Both the position numbers and the translations under genes were made by a program. DNA of 41,546 nt from Planctomycetota bacterium (GTDB lineage Bacteria > Planctomycetota > JAJSAM01 > JAKLKS01): the NCBI GenBank assembly GCA_023150535.1, contig JAKLKS010000006.1, positions 1 to 41,546 of the forward strand, in the 5' to 3' direction. Below the pieces are notes generated by a model that searched no databases, had not been told where the DNA came from, and worked only from the letters and a program-made list of their open reading frames with translations. Positions 18,635 through 25,490 of the stretch are shown piece after piece (position 1 is the first letter of the stretch; every line of letters begins with the position of its first letter).

Positions 18635-19377
18635 GCTTCTCGAAGCCGTGGCTCAAGGGAGCAAGGCGCCTCATCTTTATCTCCGACATGGGAGACGCGC
18701 TGAGCGAGGGCACGTACCGGGACGCGGGCAACTACGCCACGACCCACGACAAGCGGCAGTCCGTGCGGGGGCGGCTGCACGACGGCGGCATCCCGTTCGC
18801 CTACCTGAAGACCGAGGTCATCGACAACGTCACGTCCGAGAAGGGCCGTCGGCACGTCTGGCTCTGGCTGACGAAGAGGCCTCACAGGATGGCGCAGTTC
18901 GCCGCTTGGCTCCGCGAGGAGCACGGCCTCGACTGGCCGGACAACCTCTGGGTGGGGACGTCGATCACCTCGGCGGCGACGCTCGGGCGGGTCCGCGAGC
19001 TGGCGAAGGTCGGGGCGCCGGTGATGTTCTTGAGCGTGGAGCCGCTCTGGGAGATGGTCTCGTTCAAGAAGAACCTCTCGGAGTACCCCGCGATCCGCTG
19101 GCTCCTGCTGGGCGGGGAGTCCGACCAGGGCGAGAACCGCGCCCACGAGTTCAGGCTCGAGTGGGCTCGGGACATCCTGCGGGAGTGCCGGGAGGCCGAC
19201 GTCGCCTTCTTCCTGAAGCAGCTCGGCTCCAACGTGACGGAGAACGGCAGGACGCTGGACTTCGGCAAGGGGCACGCCGGCGACTGGGAGAGGTGGCCTG
19301 TGGACCTTCGGGTCCGCGAGCTGCCGCCGGAGGCATACGTCGCGCCGGCGCCCGTGGTGGGGGAGGCCTCCCGGTAG
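18631..19377 (+). CDS. DUF5131 (phage Gp37/Gp68-type) protein, C-terminal part
   Basis: A 248-residue protein with the remaining DUF5131 landmarks in order: RRLIFISDMGDALSE (about residue 12), HVWLWLTKRPHRMAQF (about 74), LWVGTSITS (about 107), VMFLSVEPL (about 130), RWLLLGGESDQGENRA (about 153), and FFLKQLGSNV (about 190). The larger track ORF from 18409 is the same frame read back through the first half and is not supported. The ATG at 18631 overlaps the preceding stop. It lacks the Cys loop, which sits on the upstream ORF. The biological role of the family is unknown; members are common in phages and mobile islands. Confidence 0.75.
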   Translation: MSFSKPWLKGARRLIFISDMGDALSEGTYRDAGNYATTHDKRQSVRGRLHDGGIPFAYLKTEVIDNVTSEKGRRHVWLWLTKRPHRMAQFAAWLREEHGLDWPDNLWVGTSITSAATLGRVRELAKVGAPVMFLSVEPLWEMVSFKKNLSEYPAIRWLLLGGESDQGENRAHEFRLEWARDILRECREADVAFFLKQLGSNVTENGRTLDFGKGHAGDWERWPVDLRVRELPPEAYVAPAPVVGEASR

Positions 19378-19438
19378 TGGGCCGGGACGACGCCGACCTG
19401 CGGTTCGGCCGTCGGGCGCTGCGGCGGCTGGGCCCGAT

Positions 19439-20896
19439 CTAGATCACCCGGACAGGCGGCCAGTGCACAGGGGGATGGACGAGGGCGTCGATGGCCCCCT
19501 GGTCCGCCCACCCGACGATGTGCCGGCAGGGGCAGTCGGGGTTCGGTGGATCCCTCCGGTCGGCGACGTCCACGAACTTGCCGACGAGGTTCATCTGCAA
19601 GGTCTCGAAAGGGGCGTCGAACCTCCCGGTCAGCCAGCCAATGGCGTAGCCGGACGCCATGGCGGCCGCCGTCGTCGTCAGGTACCCGACGGTGTTCAGC
19701 TGGGGCATGTCCCTCCAGTAGGGATTGGGGTCCTCCCCTCGTTCCACGGCCTCGCGCGCCGCCTTGCGCCGGCTCTCCCTCTCCTCGGGCGACATCAGGG
19801 TCATCTTCTTGCACAGGGCGCATGTGTCCCACGGCAAGAGCCTCGTGATCTGAAGGACTTGGCCCGTCACCTCGCCGGCTTCCCCCTCCAAGCCCACGGC
19901 GCAGTCGATGGAGGGGATCAAGTACCGGAAGGCTAGGTCGCTCAGGGCGAGCCGGCTGTGGTGCTGGTCGGTGCACCCGAGGACGATGTCAGCGCCTACC
20001 ACCGCATCGACGATCTCCTTCTGGGGGAGGCGCCCGACGAGCGCCACCACCTTGCAGTCGGGGTCGATGGTGGCCACGTGCCTCTTCGCGACCTCCACCT
20101 TGAGGCGGTGCAGGGCGGCGTCCTCCGGGGTGCTGCCGTGGACGCGCTCGAGGTTCGACTCGTCCACATGATCCGGATCCACGATGATGAGCCGCCCGAC
20201 GCCCGCCCGCGCGAAGACCTCGATCGCCGCCGAGCCCGTGCCGCCGGCGCCGATGATCGCCGCGGTAGATCGGCGGAGGCGGGACTCAGCCTCGTCCCCG
20301 AAGGCAGACCGCAGGCGGGCCACCCGATTGCGAGCGGGCGGGTCGGGGACCGGGCGACGCCCTCCGACCCAGGCCCGCAGCGGCGTCCGCTTGACAAGGA
20401 CACGCTGGACGAGGCCCCAGCGCCCCTTCCAGAAAACCCTCCCGGAGATCGCGAGCTCCCCGCCCATCTCTGAGAGGACCAGGCTCACGTAGGGCCGCCC
20501 CGGTGCGAACCCCGAGAGGTAGTCGGCGTAGTACGTGTCCATGTCGTCATCGATGGGGCTCGGGTACGGAGGGCACCCCTTAGGGTGGGAGTGCGCGACG
20601 CCGACGCCGAGGCGGTGCTTCTCGGCGGCCAGCGCGGTCCTGAGGGTGTACGGTTCCTGGATCGCGACGTGCGCGACCCGGCCGTCTACGTCGCCGGGCT
20701 CCGGCGGGTCCATCCCGGCCAGGGTGACCACCAGCGTTTCGCCGGTGTCGCGCCAGCCCCACCGGAGGAACGTTGCCCACTCCATGGCCGGGTACCGAGA
20801 GAAGAGCAGGGACCGGAGCGCCGCGGTGTCCCGCTCGGTCATGCGGAGGACGACCGGAAGGCCGTCGTACCGGACTAGTTGAGCTTGTGGAGCCAT
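19439..20896 (-). CDS. JAB-E1 fusion: N-terminal JAMM protease and C-terminal ThiF/E1-like adenylyltransferase
   Basis: A 485-residue fusion. The N-terminal JAB/JAMM metalloprotease has the glutamate in MEWATFLRWG (about residue 39) and the zinc motif HSHPKGCPPYPSPID (HxH about residue 102, with the distal Asp). The C-terminal E1/ThiF domain has the nucleotide-binding loop IIGAGGTGSAA (about 214), then DPDHVDESNLERV, then GCTDQHHSR. The pairs CALC and CPC near the end are a probable zinc site. By analogy with known bacterial Ubl operons, JAB trims or removes the Ubl and E1 adenylates its C-terminal Gly. I chose ATG 20896 (22-nt overlap with the E2-like gene); the track start at 20947 lies deeper inside that gene. 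The E1 catalytic Cys cannot be assigned with confidence. Confidence 0.85.
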   Translation of the reverse strand: MAPQAQLVRYDGLPVVLRMTERDTAALRSLLFSRYPAMEWATFLRWGWRDTGETLVVTLAGMDPPEPGDVDGRVAHVAIQEPYTLRTALAAEKHRLGVGVAHSHPKGCPPYPSPIDDDMDTYYADYLSGFAPGRPYVSLVLSEMGGELAISGRVFWKGRWGLVQRVLVKRTPLRAWVGGRRPVPDPPARNRVARLRSAFGDEAESRLRRSTAAIIGAGGTGSAAIEVFARAGVGRLIIVDPDHVDESNLERVHGSTPEDAALHRLKVEVAKRHVATIDPDCKVVALVGRLPQKEIVDAVVGADIVLGCTDQHHSRLALSDLAFRYLIPSIDCAVGLEGEAGEVTGQVLQITRLLPWDTCALCKKMTLMSPEERESRRKAAREAVERGEDPNPYWRDMPQLNTVGYLTTTAAAMASGYAIGWLTGRFDAPFETLQMNLVGKFVDVADRRDPPNPDCPCRHIVGWADQGAIDALVHPPVHWPPVRVI

Positions 20897-21288
20897 GAGA
20901 TCAGGTGGTCCGCGTAGGTATGGAAGCCGAAGCGCGTCTGGTCCCACGGGGGTCCGCCGCCGTTGCCGTGGGGGTGGTAGCTGGCCAGTTGCCAGTTCCG
21001 TCCATCGAGGGTGAGGGTGCCCTGGCTGTTGGTTCCGCCCTTGACCCGGGACAGGAACGGCGAGTCCAGCGGCAGCGCCGCCAGGTCGATCGGGGAGCCC
21101 GGGTAGCCCGGAGGGACCGGCACGACTACGTCCGCGGCGTCGGGGAGGCCGAGAGGCTGGCCGCCGGCCGGGACGCCCCGGTAGAGCACCAGCGGCCGGT
21201 CCCCGTCGAAGAGCTGCGCGTTCAGGCCCCCCTCGAGCAGCCGGGCGAGTTCCCGCTCGATCCGCTCCCTACTGGGGTCGGGCAGCAT
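20875..21288 (-). CDS. E2/UBC-like protein without cysteine
   Basis: A 137-residue protein located between the Ubl and the JAB-E1 gene, with the look of the prokaryotic E2 'family E' group: VVVPVPPGYPGSPIDL resembles the conserved Pro-rich YP segment of UBC folds, followed by SYHPHG and a terminal helix YADHLISWLHKL. There is no cysteine anywhere in the sequence, so no thioester-forming residue is present; His, Ser or Asp would have to serve, or it acts as a scaffold. The ATG at 21288 has GGAGGG six bases upstream and overlaps the Ubl end by 20 nt; the track start at 21303 is less likely. The family call rests mainly on gene order and the YP segment. Confidence 0.65.
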   Translation of the reverse strand: MLPDPSRERIERELARLLEGGLNAQLFDGDRPLVLYRGVPAGGQPLGLPDAADVVVPVPPGYPGSPIDLAALPLDSPFLSRVKGGTNSQGTLTLDGRNWQLASYHPHGNGGGPPWDQTRFGFHTYADHLISWLHKLN

Positions 21289-21595
21289 GGCCGCCCTCCA
21301 CAACCTTCCGGGTCACGACGAAGTGGTCGCCGCTCTTGATCGGGACGGTCTGGTTCACCCCGATCTCGTCCTTGTCGGGGCCGCTGTCCCTGCGGATGAC
21401 AGCGATGTCCGCGGGCGTGCCGACGAGGGCGGCGATCTCGGCGCCCGTCATCTGCGGCTTGACCCCGTCGCTCTCCTCGAACTTCCGCCTGTTCACGAAG
21501 ATGTGCAGGCTCGGGCCTCCGCCCTGCCCGCCACCGCCATGCCCGCCACCGCCATGCCCGCCGTCACCACCCTTCCCTTCGGCCGCTGCCGTCAT
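21269..21595 (-). CDS. Ubiquitin-like (multiubiquitin-type) protein with masked Gly-Gly
   Basis: A 108-residue protein. Residues 8-27 are a Gly/His/Gln-rich tail. Residues about 30-100 are one beta-grasp domain of the bacterial multiubiquitin type: LHIFVNRRKF, QMTGAEIAALVG, then GDHFVVTRKVVEGG. The Gly-Gly is followed by HAARPQ and the stop, so the modifier needs C-terminal trimming by six residues before E1 could adenylate it; the neighbouring JAB domain is the obvious candidate. AAGGAG precedes the ATG. It is the first gene of a three-gene operon (Ubl, E2-like, JAB-E1) with 20-22 nt overlaps. Targets and function are unknown; related operons have been linked to anti-phage defence. Confidence 0.8.
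   Translation of the reverse strand: MTAAAEGKGGDGGHGGGGHGGGGQGGGPSLHIFVNRRKFEESDGVKPQMTGAEIAALVGTPADIAVIRRDSGPDKDEIGVNQTVPIKSGDHFVVTRKVVEGGHAARPQ
21524..21568 (-). repeat. Three 15-nt tandem repeats inside the Ubl gene
   Basis: Units 21524-21538, 21539-21553 and 21554-21568 follow ATGCCCGCCACCGCC with a few changes on the plus strand. On the coding strand they specify GGGG plus His or Gln, the flexible N-terminal tail of the Ubl. Unit number could vary by slippage. Confidence 0.7.
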
Positions 21596-21660
21596 CTTCC
21601 GCTCCTTGCGCCTGGGGCGCTTGCCGGGCGCCCCCGCAGGACGCCCGAGCCACGGGGAGG

Positions 21661-21689
21661 AGTGTACCCGGTACGCCCAGGTTTGTCAA
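21661..21689 (-). promoter_or_regulatory. Sigma70-type promoter of the Ubl operon
   Basis: On the minus strand TTGACA (21689-21684) and TACACT (21666-21661) are separated by exactly 17 bp. The predicted transcription start is near 21654, giving a leader of about 60 nt before the Ubl ATG at 21595. The operator-like palindrome at 21705 lies 16 bp upstream of the -35. Confidence 0.72.
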
Positions 21690-21704
21690 GGTAGAGAACA
21701 TAAG

Positions 21705-21721
21705 AGTCAGTATTCCTGACT
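21705..21721. promoter_or_regulatory. Palindrome between Ubl and XRE promoters
   Basis: AGTCAG-TATTC-CTGACT is a perfect 6-bp inverted repeat with a 5-nt spacer. It sits between the divergent promoters of the Ubl operon and the XRE/ImmA pair, 10 bp from the XRE -35. It is a plausible XRE operator controlling both. Confidence 0.5.
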
Positions 21722-21731
21722 GTCACGGTCC

Positions 21732-21768
21732 TTGACTTCGGGGTGCGCGGTGCGGTACAGTCTCGACG
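21732..21768 (+). promoter_or_regulatory. Promoter of the XRE gene, likely leaderless
   Basis: TTGACT (21732-21737) and TACAGT (21756-21761) are 18 bp apart. A start 7 nt after the -10 falls on the GTG at 21768, and no Shine-Dalgarno sequence is visible, so the XRE messenger is probably leaderless. Confidence 0.6.
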
Positions 21769-22217
21769 TGGCGACACCTCCAGCACGGCTCTACGAGTTG
21801 CTCGGGAAGCGGGTCAAGGAGCGGCGCCGAAGCCTGGAGTTGAAGCAGGACCAGCTCGCCGAGCAGGTCGGTCTCAAGAGGACCTCCATCACCAATCTGG
21901 AGACGGGGCGCCAGAGGATCCCCTTGGACCAGCTGTACCGGATCGCCAGGGTCCTGGACGTCGAACTCCGGGACCTTCTTCCGACTCGGCAGGAGATCGA
22001 GACCCCAGGAAAGGTCCCTGTCGAGGTTGGTGGGAAGCACTTCGAGGCACCGCCCAATGCGGCCAGGCTGATCCAGAGGATCCTGGCAGGTCAGACAGGG
22101 GGACACGATGGCAAACGACAGGTTGCTGAAGGTGGCGGAGCAGGCCGCGACGGCGGTGCTGCAGCGCCACAAGGTCAAGGAACCCCCGGTGGACGTGGAG
22201 GCGCTCGCCGCCGCTGA
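21768..22217 (+). CDS. XRE-family HTH regulator
   Basis: A 149-residue protein. The N-terminal HTH is about residues 10-65: LGKRVKERRRSLELKQDQLA, then RTSITNLETGRQRIP and LYRIARVLDV. I start it at GTG 21768, which coincides with the predicted transcription start; the track's longer form would begin inside the -35. The last 35 residues (Gly, Arg and Gln-rich) overlap the ImmA gene by 110 nt and look like an out-of-frame tail, so the ancestral stop was probably near 22110. XRE/ImmA pairs regulate mobile elements: the XRE represses and the ImmA-type protease removes it. Here the likely target is the divergent Ubl operon (inference). Confidence 0.8.
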   Translation: MATPPARLYELLGKRVKERRRSLELKQDQLAEQVGLKRTSITNLETGRQRIPLDQLYRIARVLDVELRDLLPTRQEIETPGKVPVEVGGKHFEAPPNAARLIQRILAGQTGGHDGKRQVAEGGGAGRDGGAAAPQGQGTPGGRGGARRR

Positions 22218-22650
22218 GGGCATCACCGTCACCTACGACGCGCTCGAGGAGTCCGTCTCCGGACTCCTTGTCAGGGACTCCAGCGGCAACGAGACCGCCG
22301 GCATCAACGCCCTGCACCACCCGAACCGGCAGCGGTTCACCATCGCCCACGAGATAGGCCACCACCTGCTCCACCCCAACAGGCCCGAGGTGGTGGTCGA
22401 CGAGATGATGTTCTACTTCCGTGGCGAGCCCCGCGACAAGGGCACTCCAGAGTACGTTCGTGAGATGCAGGCGAATGCCTTTGCCGCGGCGCTTCTCATG
22501 CCGAAGAAGTTCCTGCTCGCGGAGGCAGCGAGGCGGGAGTTCAGCGCGTTGGACGAGCCCGCCATGCGAAGCCTGGCGAACCGGTTTGGCGTGAGCACGC
22601 AGGCACTGAACTTCCGCCTGCAGAACCTCGGCATGCTGCAGGGAATGTAG
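22108..22650 (+). CDS. ImmA/IrrE-family metallopeptidase
   Basis: A 180-residue protein with the zinc-protease motif HEIGHH inside RFTIAHEIGHHLLHP (about residue 76), and downstream EMQANAFAAALLMP, the usual third-ligand region of ImmA/IrrE proteins. A possible RBS, GGGGGA, precedes the ATG. Its start lies inside the XRE gene. In ICEBs1 and phages, ImmA cleaves the cognate XRE repressor after damage or other signals; here it may derepress the Ubl operon or the element. That link comes from gene order only. Confidence 0.85.
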   Translation: MANDRLLKVAEQAATAVLQRHKVKEPPVDVEALAAAEGITVTYDALEESVSGLLVRDSSGNETAGINALHHPNRQRFTIAHEIGHHLLHPNRPEVVVDEMMFYFRGEPRDKGTPEYVREMQANAFAAALLMPKKFLLAEAARREFSALDEPAMRSLANRFGVSTQALNFRLQNLGMLQGM

Positions 22651-22676
22651 ACGGCTCTTCGCGCCTCACGGAGTCG

Positions 22677-23258
22677 CTACGCGAACGACCTCAGGGTGAT
22701 CGAGATCCTCCGGCCCACGTCGCCTGCGCGGTGCGGGACCTCGTGGGTCCACGCCAGGTTCACCTCGTAGGGCATGACGATGACGGTGCCGTCCGCGACC
22801 TCGAGGTCCAGGCGCCCGGCGCCTCCCCGCTGACGCATCCGGAACGTCCTCCGCTCGCCGAGCGAGATCGTGACGATGGGAGCGCCCGGGACCAGCCCGG
22901 TGCGGCTGTCCCTGTGCTGTCCGATGTGGTGCCGCTTCGCACCGTCGTACCAGTTCAGGAGGACGCCGTTGAGGCGGCGGTCGACCGCCTTGCGCGCGGA
23001 CTCCAGGAACTGGCGCAAGCCGGCGGGGATGGGGAGCGCGACGTTGGTGCTCCCGGTGTAGCGATAGTCCCTGCCGTACGCCTGCTGCCAGCGCGGCGTC
23101 GGGATCCTCCGGCCGAGCATCCGGACCACGTGGGGCCGGGGCGGATGGAGGTTCCAGAGCTCCTCGAACCCCTCTGCGTTCGGCAGCAGCCGAGGAGGAA
23201 GGGCGCCCACGAGGACGTGGTGCCCGTCTCCTAGTTCGTGGACAGTCAATCGGAACAT
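22677..23258 (-). CDS. AlkB-like 2-oxoglutarate/Fe(II) dioxygenase
   Basis: A 193-residue protein of the AlkB family, which oxidatively removes alkyl groups from nucleic acid bases. Key residues visible: NGVLLNWYDGAKRHHIGQHRD (substrate loop and the iron-binding HRD, about residue 120), THEVPH (the distal His, about 175) and RRISITLR (the 2-oxoglutarate-binding arginines, about 185). I choose ATG 23258, preceded by GGGGAG, rather than the track's GTG at 23300. It is convergent with ImmA and sits between the Ubl block and the integrase. It may repair alkylation, or demethylate DNA or RNA as part of a phage-host conflict; no partner gene indicates which. Confidence 0.8.
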   Translation of the reverse strand: MFRLTVHELGDGHHVLVGALPPRLLPNAEGFEELWNLHPPRPHVVRMLGRRIPTPRWQQAYGRDYRYTGSTNVALPIPAGLRQFLESARKAVDRRLNGVLLNWYDGAKRHHIGQHRDSRTGLVPGAPIVTISLGERRTFRMRQRGGAGRLDLEVADGTVIVMPYEVNLAWTHEVPHRAGDVGRRISITLRSFA

Positions 23259-23316
23259 CCGGGCTCCCCGCCATGCACGTCGGTCACGGTACGACGGCAC
23301 CTGATGGTGGGGCTTA

Positions 23317-23349
23317 GGGGGCCGATCTGGCTAGCACCGACCGGCCCCC
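23317..23349. terminator. GC-rich hairpin downstream of the integrase
   Basis: GGGGGCCG and CGGCCCCC form an 8-bp stem around a 17-nt loop, about 115 nt past the integrase stop on the minus strand and just upstream of the AlkB-like gene. It has no U-tract, so it is only a possible terminator. Confidence 0.35.
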
Positions 23350-23462
23350 AGTTGGCGGGCCCGGGATAGAGCCTTGCCCTTTACGCCGACCCTTCTTGGA
23401 GAATAGGGATGAGGTGGAAGTGGCCGGCGACCCATGCTCCGTCAGGCGCATGCTACCACCGG

Positions 23463-24572
23463 TCACGGCGCGATGCGGAGGAGCGCCTCCAGCCGGTCAC
23501 GGGCCAGGTCCGTGAAGTTAGCGGGGACGTGGGCCGCGTACCGGGAGACCATGACCATGGAGCCGTGGCCGAGGAGCCGGGCGAGGTCCCCGAGGGGGAC
23601 TCCGGCGCGAGCGGCAGTCGTCGCGAAGACGTGCCTCATGTCGTGCCACCGGAGCGTCGGATGCCCTGCTCGGGCGCGGCCCGCCACCCACTCCTTCCGG
23701 AAGCCGGGCACGAAGTCCGGCTCGCCTCGCCGGGACGGGCGGTTGAGCTCGCGGAACACCGGGTCGGGGACGGTGGCGGGATGCGCTCCGCGCAGCCGCC
23801 GTTGGTCGAGGAGACCCTCCAGGCCCCTTGAGGTGAACGGCACGGTCCGGGGTGTGCGGTTCTTCGAGACGCGGACGGTGAGCGCCTTCCGCTCGAGGTC
23901 GATGTCGCGCCAGTCCAATCGCAGGAGCTCTCCCAGGCGGAGCCCGGTGTCGAGGGTCAGCAGGACCGCGTTCCGCAGCGGGGGCTCGAAGACCGAGACG
24001 AGGTGGGCCTGGGCGGGCAGGTCGAGGAAGGGCGGCTCCCTCCGTGCCTCCTTACCGCGGGGGATGCCGCGGCAGGGGTTCTCGCGGACGTGGTTGCGGA
24101 GGAGGGCCTCGCGGAAGAGCGCGGACAGGATGGAGAGGTAGCGGTTCCTGGTCCCGGGAGAGAGGTCCCGGTCCTGCATCCGCTTCGACACGAAGCGCTC
24201 GATGTCCTCCCGCTGGATGTCGGAGAGCAGTCGTCCCCGGAAGACGGGGACGGCTACCGCGTTCAGGAACTCCAGCTCCCGCAGCACGGTGATGGAGCTC
24301 TTCTTCCCCCGGCAGGCGGCGGGGAGGTCCTTGAGGAAGTCCTCGAAGCGGATGGCGTCGAGCGGCCGGATGCCCATGGCCTCGGCGATGGCGAGGTCGG
24401 TCTCCTTCTTGGCCAGGAAGCGCTGCGCGAGGCCCTTGGTGGGGCCGATGGCCTTCGTCCGCGTCCGGCCCCGCTCCTGCCAGCGGGCGGTCCAGATCCT
24501 CCCCCGCAGGAAGATCGTGCCGAATGCCCGGCGCTGCCGACGCTGCGGCTTCGGAGGGATCTCGTCGGCCAT
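23463..24572 (-). CDS. int: Tyrosine-type site-specific integrase
   Basis: A 369-residue phage/ICE-type recombinase. After a basic N-terminus (about residues 1-50, possible arm-binding) comes the SAM-like core-binding domain. The catalytic domain has Arg in DTGLRLGELLRLDW (about 210), HDMRH (H310, R313), LLGHG (H336) and the nucleophile in VSRYAAHV (Y345). All the active-site residues needed for activity appear present. It lies 7 nt after an excisionase-like gene and about 530 nt from the 3' end of a tRNA-Asp, the normal geometry for an integrase that uses a tRNA 3' end as attB. It most likely mobilises, or once mobilised, the DISARM/Ubl island to its left. Confidence 0.9.
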   Translation of the reverse strand: MADEIPPKPQRRQRRAFGTIFLRGRIWTARWQERGRTRTKAIGPTKGLAQRFLAKKETDLAIAEAMGIRPLDAIRFEDFLKDLPAACRGKKSSITVLRELEFLNAVAVPVFRGRLLSDIQREDIERFVSKRMQDRDLSPGTRNRYLSILSALFREALLRNHVRENPCRGIPRGKEARREPPFLDLPAQAHLVSVFEPPLRNAVLLTLDTGLRLGELLRLDWRDIDLERKALTVRVSKNRTPRTVPFTSRGLEGLLDQRRLRGAHPATVPDPVFRELNRPSRRGEPDFVPGFRKEWVAGRARAGHPTLRWHDMRHVFATTAARAGVPLGDLARLLGHGSMVMVSRYAAHVPANFTDLARDRLEALLRIAP

Positions 24573-24579
24573 GGGGGAC

Positions 24580-24891
24580 CTACGCTTCCTTCCCGGTCGG
24601 CCGGTCCACCCGTCCTCGGCGGGCGAAGTCGCCGTCGAGCACGGCCGGAAGCTGCATCCTCCGCAGGGTCGCGATGACCTCGTCGGTGAGGAACAACCTC
24701 CTCTTGCCGAACTTCACGCTCGGGAGCCTCTGCTCCCGGGCGAGGCGGAGGATCTCGGCGCGGCTCTTCATCCCGAGGAGCAGGGCGCAGCTCCTCGCGT
24801 CGAGGACGGGAGGCATGTACGGCCAGTCGGTGATGCTCGGGCCGCGGTCCTCATCCGCGGCGTCCTCGGTGGGAGTGTCCGCTGTGGACAT
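24580..24891 (-). CDS. Excisionase-like HTH DNA-binding protein
   Basis: A 103-residue protein with an acidic N-terminus. The core LDARSCALLLGMKSRAEILR, followed by LPSVKFGKRRLFLTDEVIAT, matches the MerR-like winged helix (HTH_17) found in excisionases. It has GGAGG before the ATG and lies 7 nt upstream of the integrase gene, so the two form one transcript. By position it would bend DNA at the att site and steer recombination toward excision. Confidence 0.72.
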   Translation of the reverse strand: MSTADTPTEDAADEDRGPSITDWPYMPPVLDARSCALLLGMKSRAEILRLAREQRLPSVKFGKRRLFLTDEVIATLRRMQLPAVLDGDFARRGRVDRPTGKEA

Positions 24892-25101
24892 GGAGTCCTC
24901 CTTCCTGGAGTGGGGGGAGAGGGCTGGACGAGCGAGGGAGACGCCCCGCGTCCGGGTGCGTTGGAGGGGCTTCTTCCTGTGCCTAACTTGCTACCCTAGC
25001 ACCTCGTCCCAGGCCGGTTTCGTTCGGCCTAGTTCGGCCTCTATGAAGAAGCCCGATCCGCCGCAAGTGCAGACGGGGAGCCCTCTTCAGGCTCGGGAGA
25101 G

Positions 25102-25178
<77 letters not shown>

Positions 25179-25409
25179 GCTGGCGACCGCGGCGCGCGTC
25201 GGGTCACATCGCTGTCGAGCCCCGGCGTGCGTATCTCCCGGAATGCACGGGAGGTGCGGCGCATCCTAGCGGGGGCGGGGCGGACGGGGAAGTTCTCCGC
25301 CGGGGGGTATCGGGGGCGTCACTTCGGGAGGCCGCTGGGGCGTGTCCCTCATGGTGTCCCTCGTCCTGTTTCCGCCTAGGGAAGCAAGGGTACCCATGGC
25401 GGATCCGTG

Positions 25410-25437
25410 TTTTACTTGTCCCCGCCATCGGTAAAAT
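25410..25437 (+). promoter_or_regulatory. Inverted repeat and probable -10 upstream of fic
   Basis: TTTTAC (25410-25415) and GTAAAA (25431-25436) form a 6-bp inverted repeat 15 nt apart; the right arm overlaps TAAAAT, a likely -10, about 55 nt before the fic start. It is the only AT-rich patch in 25179-25490. The rest of that 312-nt interval, between the tRNA and fic, shows no gene. Confidence 0.4.
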
Positions 25438-25490
25438 AAGACCACTCGCCCGGGACCCTTGTTTCCAGGGGCGAAGGTAGGGAGGTCCGA

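Noticed and set aside
18386-19377. Two-gene toxin-antitoxin pair
   Set aside because: The small-plus-large overlapping layout suggested it, but the two ORFs together reconstruct one DUF5131 protein.
21524-21568. Short tandem repeats considered as a CRISPR or regulatory array
   Set aside because: The units are directly adjacent with no spacers and lie in frame within the Ubl gene, so they are coding repeats.
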